42,048 nucleotides of DNA, taken from contig DTUG01000136.1 of NCBI GenBank assembly GCA_012964275.1, forward strand, positions 1 through 42,048, in the 5' to 3' direction. Source of the stretch: Fidelibacterota bacterium (lineage in GTDB: Bacteria; Fidelibacterota; Marinisomatia; Marinisomatales; UBA1611). Position numbers and translations under genes: made by a program. Shown here one piece after another: positions 26,959 to 35,071 of this stretch. Within the stretch, counting starts at the first letter, position 1; every line of letters starts with the position of its first letter. Below the pieces are notes generated by a model. That model searched no databases, was not told the origin of the DNA, and saw only the letters and a program-made list of their open reading frames with translations.

Positions 26959-27516
26959 ATGAGTGAAAATAAACAAGCACCACGTGCTGCGGTTGGTAGT
27001 AGTACAACATCACCAGGGTCCGATAATAATGATATTCGCAGACGTGGGTTTTTCAGATGGCTTGCTTTAGGCTGGCTTGCATTTGCGGCAGCAACTGGCG
27101 GATTTTTCATTGTCATTATACGATTTCTCTATCCGAATGTATTATTCGAGCCTCCTCAAACGTTTAAGATTGGCTTTCCCGATGAATTTTCTCCAAACAG
27201 TGTTGATACGAGATTTAAAAAGAAACATAATGCCTGGGTCGTTCGAGATGACGAATCTATCTTTGCTCTTTCGACCACCTGTACACACCTTGGATGTACA
27301 CCTAACTGGCTTCTAACAGAAAACAAATTTAAATGCCCCTGTCATGGAAGCGGATTTAGAATAACTGGCATTAATTTTGAAGGACCAGCGCCCAGGCCCC
27401 TTGAAAGGTTCAAGATTGGACTATTAGATGACGGACAGATCCTGGTAGATAAAACAAAAAGCTATAAGTGGGAAAAAGGGGAGTGGGAAAATAAAGACTC
27501 ATTCCTAAAGGTATAG
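26959..27516 (+). CDS. Rieske [2Fe-2S] protein of a b6f-like quinol:cytochrome c reductase
   Basis: The protein has 185 residues. The cluster boxes are CTHLGC at 108-113 and CPCHGSG at 126-132, giving Cys108/His110 and Cys126/His129 as ligands and Cys113/Cys128 as the disulfide. An N-terminal IRRRGFFRW followed by a membrane helix (about 35-56) resembles a twin-arginine anchor, as expected for export of the folded protein. It takes electrons from quinol at the Qo site and passes them to a cytochrome c. Followed 3 nt later by cytochrome b. The extra ~25-residue Gly/Ser/Asn-rich N-terminus is variable in the family. Confidence 0.95.
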   Translation: MSENKQAPRAAVGSSTTSPGSDNNDIRRRGFFRWLALGWLAFAAATGGFFIVIIRFLYPNVLFEPPQTFKIGFPDEFSPNSVDTRFKKKHNAWVVRDDESIFALSTTCTHLGCTPNWLLTENKFKCPCHGSGFRITGINFEGPAPRPLERFKIGLLDDGQILVDKTKSYKWEKGEWENKDSFLKV

Positions 27517-27519
27517 AAT

Positions 27520-28314
27520 TTGGAAAAGCCTGATAATAAGAAACCATTGCTTGAACGAATGGGAGAGTCCCAGGTCTGGAAATCAATTATTCGATCCGGG
27601 GTTCCAAGAACAAGGCGTCAGCGCATGCATGCAATTCTTGGCAGTGTATTCTTGCACCTGCATCCAGCAAGGCTGCCAAAGCATGCGGTTAAAGTCGGTT
27701 ATACATGGTGTATGGGTGGGCTCTCGTTTTTTCTTTTTGTAAATCTGACAATCACTGGGATATTGCTCATGTTTTACTACCGACCGACAGTAGAATATGC
27801 ATTCACCGACATTATCGATCTTGCCGAACAGGTCCCTCTTGGTATAATGCGAGAACTACACCGCTGGACGGCGCATGCCATGGTTCTTATTGTATGGCTT
27901 CATATGGTAAGGGTTTTCATGACTGGGTCATATAAGCCGCCAAGAGAATTTAACTGGGGTGTGGGTGTGATTCTGATGACACTAACCCTGCTCCTATCAT
28001 TTACAGGATATTTGCTTCCCTGGGACCAGTTGGCCATTTGGGCTGTCACAGTTGGATCAAATATGGCTAGGGCAACACCTTTTCTTGGTCATGAGGGGCC
28101 TGGAGCGGCTCTTTTAGCAATTGGTGATATAAATTTGATTCATGTGGGCTCTGATGTGCGCTTCGCACTGCTTGGAGGAAGGTTCGTAGGAGAAGCAACA
28201 CTCCTACGTTTTTATGTGTTACACTGTATTGGAATTCCTTTTATTGCCATGATATTCATGGCAGTCCATTTTTGGCGCATTCGTAAAGATGGTGGAATAT
28301 CGGGGCCATTATAA
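27520..28314 (+). CDS. Cytochrome b, b6-type N-terminal half
   Basis: The protein has 264 residues and starts at TTG, with an AAAGGT ribosome-binding site 7 nt upstream; an internal ATG at residue 14 is an alternative. Four membrane helices carry the heme b ligands His114/His128 (helix B) and His235/His250 (helix D). The 15-residue helix D spacing is the b6 rather than mitochondrial pattern. YTWCMGG at 61-67 aligns with FYCLGG of chloroplast b6, whose Cys binds heme ci covalently, so Cys64 probably does the same. It lacks the C-terminal half, which is the next gene (15 nt away). It probably oxidises menaquinol, judging by family. Confidence 0.93.
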   Translation: MEKPDNKKPLLERMGESQVWKSIIRSGVPRTRRQRMHAILGSVFLHLHPARLPKHAVKVGYTWCMGGLSFFLFVNLTITGILLMFYYRPTVEYAFTDIIDLAEQVPLGIMRELHRWTAHAMVLIVWLHMVRVFMTGSYKPPREFNWGVGVILMTLTLLLSFTGYLLPWDQLAIWAVTVGSNMARATPFLGHEGPGAALLAIGDINLIHVGSDVRFALLGGRFVGEATLLRFYVLHCIGIPFIAMIFMAVHFWRIRKDGGISGPL

Positions 28315-28329
28315 AACTTAGAAATTTTT

Positions 28330-29451
28330 ATGAGTTTAGCTGCACTTAAATCTGTAATTGATGCCATTTCTGCGCCAACTATCAGTTTTACAATATTAAC
28401 TGTGGCCTTCCCATTTTTCTTCCCACCAACAGACTGGTTTGAAAAAATCCATCGTAAACTGGGATTTTGGCGTTTATGGACAAAAAAGGGCGGCATAATT
28501 GGATTATTGCTGATTACAGCCTTTTTCGTATTAGGCTATTTTGATAAAAACTTCAATATCACACTAACAAAACCGGACAATTTCCCAATTGTTCTCTTGA
28601 TATACTCCATGTTTTTTTATATCTGGCTTGGAATGTATAAAGCCTATCAGAATGATGAACGATTGGATGCAGGATTAAAACCTAATGAATATAATGACCC
28701 TGATGACAAAGTCCTGGTTTGGCCAGATCTGGTCTATATCGAGTTCATAGCGCTTATCCTATTTCAAGTATTTCTTATCGTTTGGTCCATACTGGTGGCT
28801 GCACCAATAGAAGAACCGGCAAACCCAGCCGCAACGCCAAATCCATCTAAAGCTCCCTGGTATTTCCTGGGTCTGCAGGAAATGCTTGTCTATTTTGATC
28901 CATGGTTGGCGGGTGTCGTTTTTCCAACAATGATCATATTAGGACTAATGGCTATCCCTTATATGGATATTAATAAAAAGGGTGATGGTTACTATACATT
29001 TAAAGAAAGGCGAGTTGGCATTTTCATTTTTATGTACGGTTGGATCGTTCTATGGCTGTTTCTCATAGTTATCGGTACATTTTTCAGAGGACCTAATTGG
29101 AACTTTTTCGGACCTTTTGAATATTGGGATACACATAAGGTCGTAGCCCTAAATAATGTGAATTTATCCGAATTATTTTGGGTTAAGTTATTAGCAAAAG
29201 GACTACCCAGTAATATCCTAATAAGAGAATCTTTAGGTTTTATAGCGGTGTTTGTTTATTTGTTTGTTTTACCAGTAATTCTTATTAAAACAAAACTAAA
29301 AGGCACGTACGAAACTTATGGTCCAACAAGATTTGTAAGCCTAATGATATTTGGTCTGGGGATGCTTGCACTGCCAATTAAAATGTACCTGCGATGGGCA
29401 ATTAATCTGAAATATATTGTTGCAATCCCTGAATGGTTTTTCAATATCTAG
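28330..29451 (+). CDS. Cytochrome b C-terminal half / extended subunit IV
   Basis: The protein has 373 residues and about eight membrane helices, much longer than the ~160-residue b6f subunit IV. The recognisable subunit IV core spans about 130-230, with ANPAATPNPSKAPWYFLGLQE. Here the Qo-site PEWY motif is replaced by APWY (175-178), losing the Glu that normally takes up a quinol proton. An extra N-terminal segment with two helices and an extra C-terminal part with three helices have no clear counterpart in classical complexes. It pairs with the b6-type gene just upstream and is followed 21 nt later by the octaheme cytochrome. Confidence 0.88.
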   Translation: MSLAALKSVIDAISAPTISFTILTVAFPFFFPPTDWFEKIHRKLGFWRLWTKKGGIIGLLLITAFFVLGYFDKNFNITLTKPDNFPIVLLIYSMFFYIWLGMYKAYQNDERLDAGLKPNEYNDPDDKVLVWPDLVYIEFIALILFQVFLIVWSILVAAPIEEPANPAATPNPSKAPWYFLGLQEMLVYFDPWLAGVVFPTMIILGLMAIPYMDINKKGDGYYTFKERRVGIFIFMYGWIVLWLFLIVIGTFFRGPNWNFFGPFEYWDTHKVVALNNVNLSELFWVKLLAKGLPSNILIRESLGFIAVFVYLFVLPVILIKTKLKGTYETYGPTRFVSLMIFGLGMLALPIKMYLRWAINLKYIVAIPEWFFNI

Positions 29452-29472
29452 TTTAATTTTCAAGAAACGTAA

Positions 29473-32442
29473 ATGTTTAAAAACGACGAAAGATATTGGG
29501 ATATAAACCAACTAAATAAGTGGTTCGGGATTTCATCTCTGATATTTCTTATTTCTATGGTTTGGGTGTTTATTGATGACAATGATGATGAATTTAAAAT
29601 CTACCAGAAAGAGTTCAGAAAACTGCAGATCGAAATAACCCAAAAAAACCTGGATAAAGAATTAGGCGCTGTAAAAGATAGTAGGGAAAAATTCGAAGAA
29701 AGGCTTGTTGCTACGCAAGAGATTTACAGTTCACATGCTAATGAAGTTGCATCAATCGAAAAAGCGCTAAGCGACCTTCAAGGAAAATTTTATAAAGCAA
29801 ATATGAATTATCAGGGACAAAAAGCAAAAGTAGATGAAATTAAGTTTCTGGTCGAAAGCGAAAATGTTCATGAAAACTCCCACGAAAAGAGTCACCGGGA
29901 CAACTATAATAAAGCACTGGTAAAACTAGACGGATTAAAACTAACAAAAGAAAATTATGAAATAGAAATCAAAGATAATGAAGAAAAATTAAAAGGCTTG
30001 AATAATGAACTAAAAAAAAGCCAGGAAGAACTAGATTTTATACTCCGTGATGTTACCATAGCTGATGGCAAGTTAATATCATTAGATAGGTCGAGAATGA
30101 GTTTTCTAAATAGAATCGGTGATATTGTCAGGGACTTACCAATTCTTGATTTTATGGACCCATACTACAAGGTCAATCAAATCGTCGTAAAGGATGTACA
30201 TTATGATGTGAACTTTACTACCATGCCGGTAGTAGACCGCTGTACAAGCTGCCATCTTGAAATTAGCAATCCTGATAATATTGATGCAGAACAGCCCTTT
30301 ACCACACACCCAGATCTGGATCTTTATCTCACAAGTTCTTCGCCGCATCCATTAGAGTCTTTTGGCTGTACATCGTGCCATGCAGGACGAAGCCGGGGTA
30401 CATCCTTTGTATCTTCCGCACACACACCAAACTCAACAGAGCAAAAACACGATTGGGAAGAAAAACACGATTGGGAAAAAATTCACCACTGGATGCAACC
30501 AATGTTCCCAAAAAGATATACACAGGCAAGCTGTTTCAAATGCCATATGAATACTAGTGATCTGGCTGGTGCAGAAAAATTAAACTTGGGGCTTACATTG
30601 GTGGATAAAGCAGGCTGCAATAGTTGCCATGTTGCTGGTAATTGGCGTTCTTCAGGCAAAACGGGTCCTGATCTCAGGAAAATTAATGAAAAGTTGAAAC
30701 CCGACTGGGTTGCCAAATGGATCAAGAACCCGCGAAGTTTTCGCTATAATACACGTATGCCAAGCATATTTGAGCAAGACAACCAAACAACAGAAAAAAT
30801 AGCCAAACGCAATATTAATGAAATTGCTTCTATAACTCACTATCTCTTCAACAATAAGCACCTTGATAATGGAAAAACAATCAATAAGTATCTGGGCAAT
30901 CCACAAAATGGTGAAAAAATATTTCAAACTGTCGGCTGCATGGGATGCCATATCAGCGAAACCGATGCATCGCTTGCTCCATCACCAACAACATTTTCTA
31001 ATTTGACCAAACTACAAGGGCCGAACCTGGTTGGAATGGGATCGAAGGTATCCGCTGAATGGCTCTATAATTGGCTTAAGAATCCACATGATTATATGGC
31101 TTCTACCCGCATGCCAAACTTGCGGCTTAGTGATCAAGAAGCTAAAGATCTTACTGCTTTCCTGCTGGATAGCAGGATTTATGAATTTGATAAATTAGAA
31201 ACACTAGAGTTGGATACGATTGTCTTAAATGAACTAACTGTGGATTGGCTACGAAAAATGAATCCAGAGAAATTCGCTGTTGCAAAAGCATCAAAAATGT
31301 CAACAAAAGAAAAATTAGCCTTTGTTGGAGAAAAAAGTATTCGACATTATGGCTGTTTTGGTTGCCACAACATTGATGGATTCATGGATGCCAAACCTAT
31401 TGGAACTGAAATTACTTATCAAGGCTCCAAAACTTTAGATAAGTTGGACTTTGGTTTGTTGCATGACATAGAACATACAAATTTCGCTTGGATCGAAAAC
31501 AAGTTGCGTACCCCGCGAATATATGATAGAGGTAAGGAAAGTGATCCACTTGATCTCTTAAAGATGCCTAACTTTTATTTCACTGAAGATGAAATTGAAG
31601 CTATCACAACAGCTATTTTAGCATTTAATACAGATGGGGTCGGCAAAGATCTTCTAGCACATGAAAACCTACCCAAATATAACAAAGATGGTCATCGACT
31701 AGTGAAAAAGTACAATTGTCAGGGGTGTCATCTAATAGAGAATCGCGGCGGACAGTTAGTGGAACAAATTGGGCCTGCTGAATATGGTCCCCCAAACCTA
31801 AATACAGAAGGAAAAAAAGCGAACCCTAACTGGCTTCTTAGCTTTTTCAATAAACCAATAACCATTCGCCCCAACATTCAGGTTAGAATGCCAAGCTTTC
31901 ACCAAATCAACGATAAGGAGTGGGATACTATCATTAAATATTTTCAAGGTATTGATGATGAAAATATCGGTTACAGAGCTGATTATATTGTAAACGAAAA
32001 AAGTACTGAATTTCATGCTGGGGAAAAACTCCATGAATTAGGAGCTTGTAATAACTGCCACTTCTACGGGACAGAATTTCCAATACAAACCGCATCAACA
32101 TGGGCAGCAAACTTAGCCATGACAAAGGTGCGCCTTAATCCAGATTGGGTAGTAGAATGGCTAAGGGAACCTCAGGATATTATGCCCGGCACCAAAATGC
32201 CGGCACCCTACATACCCACTTCAGATATTCTGGATGTGGATGATGCAGAAGCTACCTGGGGCAACAATCTTGTAAAATTGAGCGGTAATCAGGATGCTAT
32301 GCTGGAAGGATTGCGGGATTATTTGTGGACCATTGATGGGAAAATAGATATCTCTCAGGAGGTGAAGGATTATTTCGAAGAGAACGGATATGATTTTTCC
32401 GATGCAGACGATGAAGATGAATGGGATGAGGAAGATTGGTAA
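29473..32442 (+). CDS. Octaheme, coiled-coil, membrane-anchored cytochrome c of the bc complex
   Basis: The protein has 989 residues. One membrane helix (18-34) is followed by a charged coiled coil (about 38-200) and a periplasmic part with eight CxxCH heme sites at residues 257, 299, 354, 382, 489, 628, 749 and 859. The last five hemes each head a repeated class I cytochrome module that ends in a W-xxxW-(L/I)xxP segment and a distal-ligand RMP or KMP motif (430, 547, 698, 806, 909). The protein ends in an acidic, Trp-rich tail DDEDEWDEEDW. It sits where a cytochrome c1 gene would be, so it should accept electrons from the Rieske protein and store or carry them toward the oxidase. The bidirectional terminator at 32465-32499 closes the operon. 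Confidence 0.92.
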   Translation: MFKNDERYWDINQLNKWFGISSLIFLISMVWVFIDDNDDEFKIYQKEFRKLQIEITQKNLDKELGAVKDSREKFEERLVATQEIYSSHANEVASIEKALSDLQGKFYKANMNYQGQKAKVDEIKFLVESENVHENSHEKSHRDNYNKALVKLDGLKLTKENYEIEIKDNEEKLKGLNNELKKSQEELDFILRDVTIADGKLISLDRSRMSFLNRIGDIVRDLPILDFMDPYYKVNQIVVKDVHYDVNFTTMPVVDRCTSCHLEISNPDNIDAEQPFTTHPDLDLYLTSSSPHPLESFGCTSCHAGRSRGTSFVSSAHTPNSTEQKHDWEEKHDWEKIHHWMQPMFPKRYTQASCFKCHMNTSDLAGAEKLNLGLTLVDKAGCNSCHVAGNWRSSGKTGPDLRKINEKLKPDWVAKWIKNPRSFRYNTRMPSIFEQDNQTTEKIAKRNINEIASITHYLFNNKHLDNGKTINKYLGNPQNGEKIFQTVGCMGCHISETDASLAPSPTTFSNLTKLQGPNLVGMGSKVSAEWLYNWLKNPHDYMASTRMPNLRLSDQEAKDLTAFLLDSRIYEFDKLETLELDTIVLNELTVDWLRKMNPEKFAVAKASKMSTKEKLAFVGEKSIRHYGCFGCHNIDGFMDAKPIGTEITYQGSKTLDKLDFGLLHDIEHTNFAWIENKLRTPRIYDRGKESDPLDLLKMPNFYFTEDEIEAITTAILAFNTDGVGKDLLAHENLPKYNKDGHRLVKKYNCQGCHLIENRGGQLVEQIGPAEYGPPNLNTEGKKANPNWLLSFFNKPITIRPNIQVRMPSFHQINDKEWDTIIKYFQGIDDENIGYRADYIVNEKSTEFHAGEKLHELGACNNCHFYGTEFPIQTASTWAANLAMTKVRLNPDWVVEWLREPQDIMPGTKMPAPYIPTSDILDVDDAEATWGNNLVKLSGNQDAMLEGLRDYLWTIDGKIDISQEVKDYFEENGYDFSDADDEDEWDEEDW
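30443..30478 (+). repeat. 18-nt in-frame tandem duplication inside the octaheme cytochrome gene
   Basis: Two copies of an 18-nt unit (30443-30460 and 30461-30478) differ only at the last base and encode a doubled KHDWEE/KHDWEK segment at residues 325-336, followed by IHHW. It lies between the second and third heme sites. Near-identity at DNA level indicates a recent slippage duplication that keeps the frame. Confidence 0.9.
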
Positions 32443-32464
32443 AAGCACCTGCATATTTATTTAT

Positions 32465-32499
32465 AAAAAAAGCCCCTACAATTGTAGGGGCTTTTTTTG
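32465..32499. terminator. Bidirectional Rho-independent terminator
   Basis: A perfect 22-nt palindrome at 32471-32492 (stem AGCCCCTACAA) is flanked by an A-run on the left and a T-run on the right, so it can end both the rightward bc-complex operon and the leftward SCO/CusF gene. Confidence 0.93.
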
Positions 32500-32506
32500 G
32501 AACAGA

Positions 32507-32614
32507 GTCATTCAGAGCAAAGCAAAGAATCTACATTGAATTAGACCGAATCATTATTTCAGTTACCCGAGAAGATTCTTCACTCCCCGATTTCAGCGGT
32601 TCGTTCTGAATGAT
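32507..32614. repeat. Degenerate palindromic intergenic repeat (REP/MITE-like)
   Basis: The left arm TCATTCAGAGCAAAGCAAAG continues to GAATCT (ends about 32532). The right arm, read on the other strand, starts TCATTCAGAACGAA and ends GAAGAATCT with about 16 extra bases in the middle. Together they form an imperfect inverted repeat of roughly 108 nt. This resembles the TCATTCTGAGCGAAGCGAAG-type repeats scattered through many bacterial genomes. It lies between convergent genes directly after the terminator and touches the SCO-gene stop. Confidence 0.65.
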
Positions 32615-32615
32615 T

Positions 32616-33464
32616 TTATAATTTCATCAAAACTTCTATAGCATTTTTTACGTCACCGGCTCTCCAGACATCTCCCGGCCAAGAGCCAACCACTTCCCGG
32701 TTTGGTCCAATTAAAACGGAGCGAAGTGTATGGCCAATCTTCCCTTCCTCAATGCCCCAAAAGTCACACCCTGATTGTTTCGCCAATCGGTAAACATCTT
32801 CAATGTGATTTGTACTGGACCACACCGTCCAATTGTCATAGCCTGAAATCGCCGGACCATAAAAGTCCTTTAATATTCCAGGACTGTCATAAAGATAATC
32901 AAAACTGACCACAATGAACTCAACTTCATCGCTAGATTGAAATGCCTTTGCAAGTACCTCGTTTTTTATGACTACTGCTGGACACATAGTGGGCATCGGA
33001 CAGCGAGTAAAAATGAAAGATAAAAACCGGTATTTCCCATCGGAGTCAGACAATCGTACCAATGAACTGTCCAGATTTAATAAAGTCACATCATCAATGG
33101 TCTCGCCGATCTTTCTTTCAGCATATTCTCCATCTTTAAAAAAACCATTCTCAGTCTCAGGAAGTTGCCCCTTACCAATAACCCTGAAATTCTTTGCATA
33201 AGTAACTGTATCCGCCCAGATAAATTCAAAGTGGATGCTGTCGCCGATAGAAAGTCCATCGAAATCTTTCAAGTCTTTTAAGTTAAAAGGCATGACCATG
33301 GGCATCATTAGGTCAGGAATTGTATCATGGTCCACCACTACAATTTTTTCACCTGGTTTCAAATCGACAATAACCCCTTTTACGGGGTATGTCTTTACCG
33401 GATCAGAACAATGAATTCCAAATAAGGTAATCGCAAGGAATGACAGAAATCTTATTTGAATCAT
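32616..33464 (-). CDS. SCO family protein with N-terminal CusF-like copper-binding domain
   Basis: I chose the ATG at 33464 (282 residues); the frame extends four codons to a TTG. Residues 1-19 form a signal ending FGIHC, a possible lipoprotein site. About 25-97 is a small beta barrel like CusF/YdeI-type copper-binding domains, with a Met-rich segment DLMMPMVMPF (51-60) suited to Cu(I). About 115-282 is the SCO thioredoxin-like domain, but its cysteines are spaced CPMPTMC (155-161, CxxxxxC) rather than CxxxC; His245 in GHTLRS is the third ligand. It could deliver copper to the CuA or cupredoxin sites encoded nearby. Confidence 0.85.
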   Translation of the reverse strand: MIQIRFLSFLAITLFGIHCSDPVKTYPVKGVIVDLKPGEKIVVVDHDTIPDLMMPMVMPFNLKDLKDFDGLSIGDSIHFEFIWADTVTYAKNFRVIGKGQLPETENGFFKDGEYAERKIGETIDDVTLLNLDSSLVRLSDSDGKYRFLSFIFTRCPMPTMCPAVVIKNEVLAKAFQSSDEVEFIVVSFDYLYDSPGILKDFYGPAISGYDNWTVWSSTNHIEDVYRLAKQSGCDFWGIEEGKIGHTLRSVLIGPNREVVGSWPGDVWRAGDVKNAIEVLMKL

Positions 33465-33525
33465 GTTCAAGCACAATAAAAAAGGTGGGGCATCATCCGC
33501 CTTTTAAAATAAGACTGCTTTGGTA

Positions 33526-34233
33526 TTATTTTTTTTTAGGACGTGTAAAGGTAAAATCTTTAGTTACAGCTTCATCACCTACATTAACAGTGGTTGTCAG
33601 TTGATTTTTTTTAAATTTCTCCTGCCAGCAAACCATTTCATAGGTCCCAGCTGGTATATTTTCGATTAAATAATTACCATTTGTATCTGTGACAGCGAAG
33701 TAAGGGTGATCTAAAACTAAGGCCCAACTTTTCATCCATGGATGTACGTCACATTTGATGTAAAATGGATCTTCTGGTTTTTCAAATGTTGATTTTCTCT
33801 CTTTCACAACTTTTGGCATTGCAAAATTAAACTCCTTATTTATCTTCGGCATGGCGTGGATATTGTGCAGAGTTAGATCGCTATTTTTTATTAATAGTTC
33901 CTGACCAGCCTGCATGCCGAAAACGTGGGGAATGTAAATGCATCCTTTTTGGTCAATAACAGCAGGTTCTTCAGAGATTCCGCCAGAATACTCAACATTT
34001 CTGAGCCATATCAAACATTCTGCCAAATCCCCAGCATCATTGACTTTGAAACTTTCAGTATATACCGGTCCGGAGTGAGCAGAACCACAGACAGGATCGG
34101 CATCCATTCTTAATGTTTTTTTCTTAGGCGGCTTACCATCAAACTTTACATGGCCTTTTAACGAACCGGCATGTAAATAAATAGATATTGTCGAAAATAA
34201 CAGTACCGTTGCAAGAAACCTGATTAGATTCAT
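33526..34233 (-). CDS. Secreted cupredoxin-like protein with C-terminal carboxypeptidase-regulatory-like domain
   Basis: The protein has 235 residues with a signal peptide (1-22). The pattern His123/His126, then Cys161, His164 and Met167 (IKCDVHPWM) matches a type 1 copper site of the plastocyanin/azurin fold. After it comes FAVTDTNGNYLIENIPAGTY, the start of a carboxypeptidase-regulatory-like beta domain. Such proteins are often annotated methylamine-utilisation or plastocyanin-like proteins. It lies just upstream of the SCO/CusF gene on the same strand (61 nt gap) and divergent from the oxidase operon, so it may be a soluble electron carrier or copper store for the respiratory chain (inference). 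Confidence 0.8.
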   Translation of the reverse strand: MNLIRFLATVLLFSTISIYLHAGSLKGHVKFDGKPPKKKTLRMDADPVCGSAHSGPVYTESFKVNDAGDLAECLIWLRNVEYSGGISEEPAVIDQKGCIYIPHVFGMQAGQELLIKNSDLTLHNIHAMPKINKEFNFAMPKVVKERKSTFEKPEDPFYIKCDVHPWMKSWALVLDHPYFAVTDTNGNYLIENIPAGTYEMVCWQEKFKKNQLTTTVNVGDEAVTKDFTFTRPKKK

Positions 34234-34319
34234 TTTATTCCTTCCATTTAGGTTTCGAATTTAAATTTTTATCTGGTTCCCTTCAAAGGTATTAGACCAA
34301 TCAATTTATCAAAAGTTAG

Positions 34320-34337
34320 AAAACCACTAGTGGTTTT
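34320..34337. promoter_or_regulatory. Perfect 18-nt palindrome upstream of the oxidase operon
   Basis: AAAACCACTAGTGGTTTT lies in the 138-nt divergent gap, 34 nt before the first gene of the oxidase operon and 87 nt from the start of the cupredoxin gene. Perfect twofold symmetry without loop fits a dimeric repressor or activator site better than a terminator, although a T-run follows it. Confidence 0.5.
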
Positions 34338-34371
34338 TGGTCTTAATTTTCATCAACAAACAAGGTTGCAA

Positions 34372-34848
34372 ATGTGGTTATTCATGATCATTTGTTATAT
34401 CATGATGGCCAGTAATTTTCTCAACATTTTACTGACCGGATTGATGGGGTATTTTAAATTTACTGTTTGGGGTGCAACCCATGCCCGGTTCGCAATTTTT
34501 ACTATCCTAGTATTTATTCTAACAGAAACTTTAGTGATGTTCTTTTTTATAGCTACTGGAAAAAGTATAAAACAGATGATACAGGACGGCCGCGGGGATA
34601 CCAAACATTGGCAGCGAGTTAAAAAGGTCAAGAAATGGGTTTTTCCGCAGATCATTCTTACAATAATACTGGTTGGAGCTGTATTTATCCATGGTGGAGT
34701 TGTTGACAACAACCTAGCCCTTTCCTGGCTTCACGGTCCCTTATTTCTACTTGCATTTTTCCAGCACATGTGGTCTCTAGTTATAAAGAACCGCTCATTC
34801 AGAGAACAAGTCAATATAGCCGCAGAAATATCTAAAGAATTGGAATAG
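34372..34848 (+). CDS. Four-helix membrane protein opening the oxidase operon
   Basis: The protein has 158 residues from the ATG at 34372; the frame extends to a GTG at 34330, but that would include the palindrome. It has about four membrane helices, with His in THARFAIF, TKHWQRV, FIHGGVV, WLHGPL and FQHMWSLV. Paired membrane histidines could hold heme b, but no family is recognised. It is followed 2 nt later by a 52-residue membrane protein and then the ferredoxin and ctaD, so it is probably an accessory or assembly factor of the oxidase. Function unknown. Confidence 0.75.
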   Translation: MWLFMIICYIMMASNFLNILLTGLMGYFKFTVWGATHARFAIFTILVFILTETLVMFFFIATGKSIKQMIQDGRGDTKHWQRVKKVKKWVFPQIILTIILVGAVFIHGGVVDNNLALSWLHGPLFLLAFFQHMWSLVIKNRSFREQVNIAAEISKELE

Positions 34849-34850
34849 CT

Positions 34851-35009
34851 ATGTACTATATGTCTAAAGGGTTAGAACTCCTGGGAATGATCGTGATTGT
34901 AACCGGTTTTATTGTGAAATTTCCTGGTTTAATGGACCCAAAACTGCTCATAGTAGGCTTAGCATGCTTTGGTGCAGGATGGATCATAGAAAAATACACC
35001 CTTCAATAA
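34851..35009 (+). CDS. 52-residue membrane protein
   Basis: The frame from ATG 34851 (or ATG 34860) encodes 52 residues with two hydrophobic helices, LLGMIVIVTGFIVKF and LLIVGLACFGAGWII, and a short polar end. The gap to the upstream gene is 2 nt. It lies 62 nt before the ferredoxin gene. No family recognised; a small oxidase-associated subunit is possible. Confidence 0.6.
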   Translation: MYYMSKGLELLGMIVIVTGFIVKFPGLMDPKLLIVGLACFGAGWIIEKYTLQ

Positions 35010-35071
35010 ATTTCTTTCTATCATTTTAAACATTATATCTTAACTTCGCCGTCTAATTTCTTCCGTTATCC

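Noticed and set aside
30362..30557. Short rightward frames inside the octaheme cytochrome gene
   Set aside because: They are out-of-frame products of the tandem duplication region, and the main frame carries the CxxCH sites.
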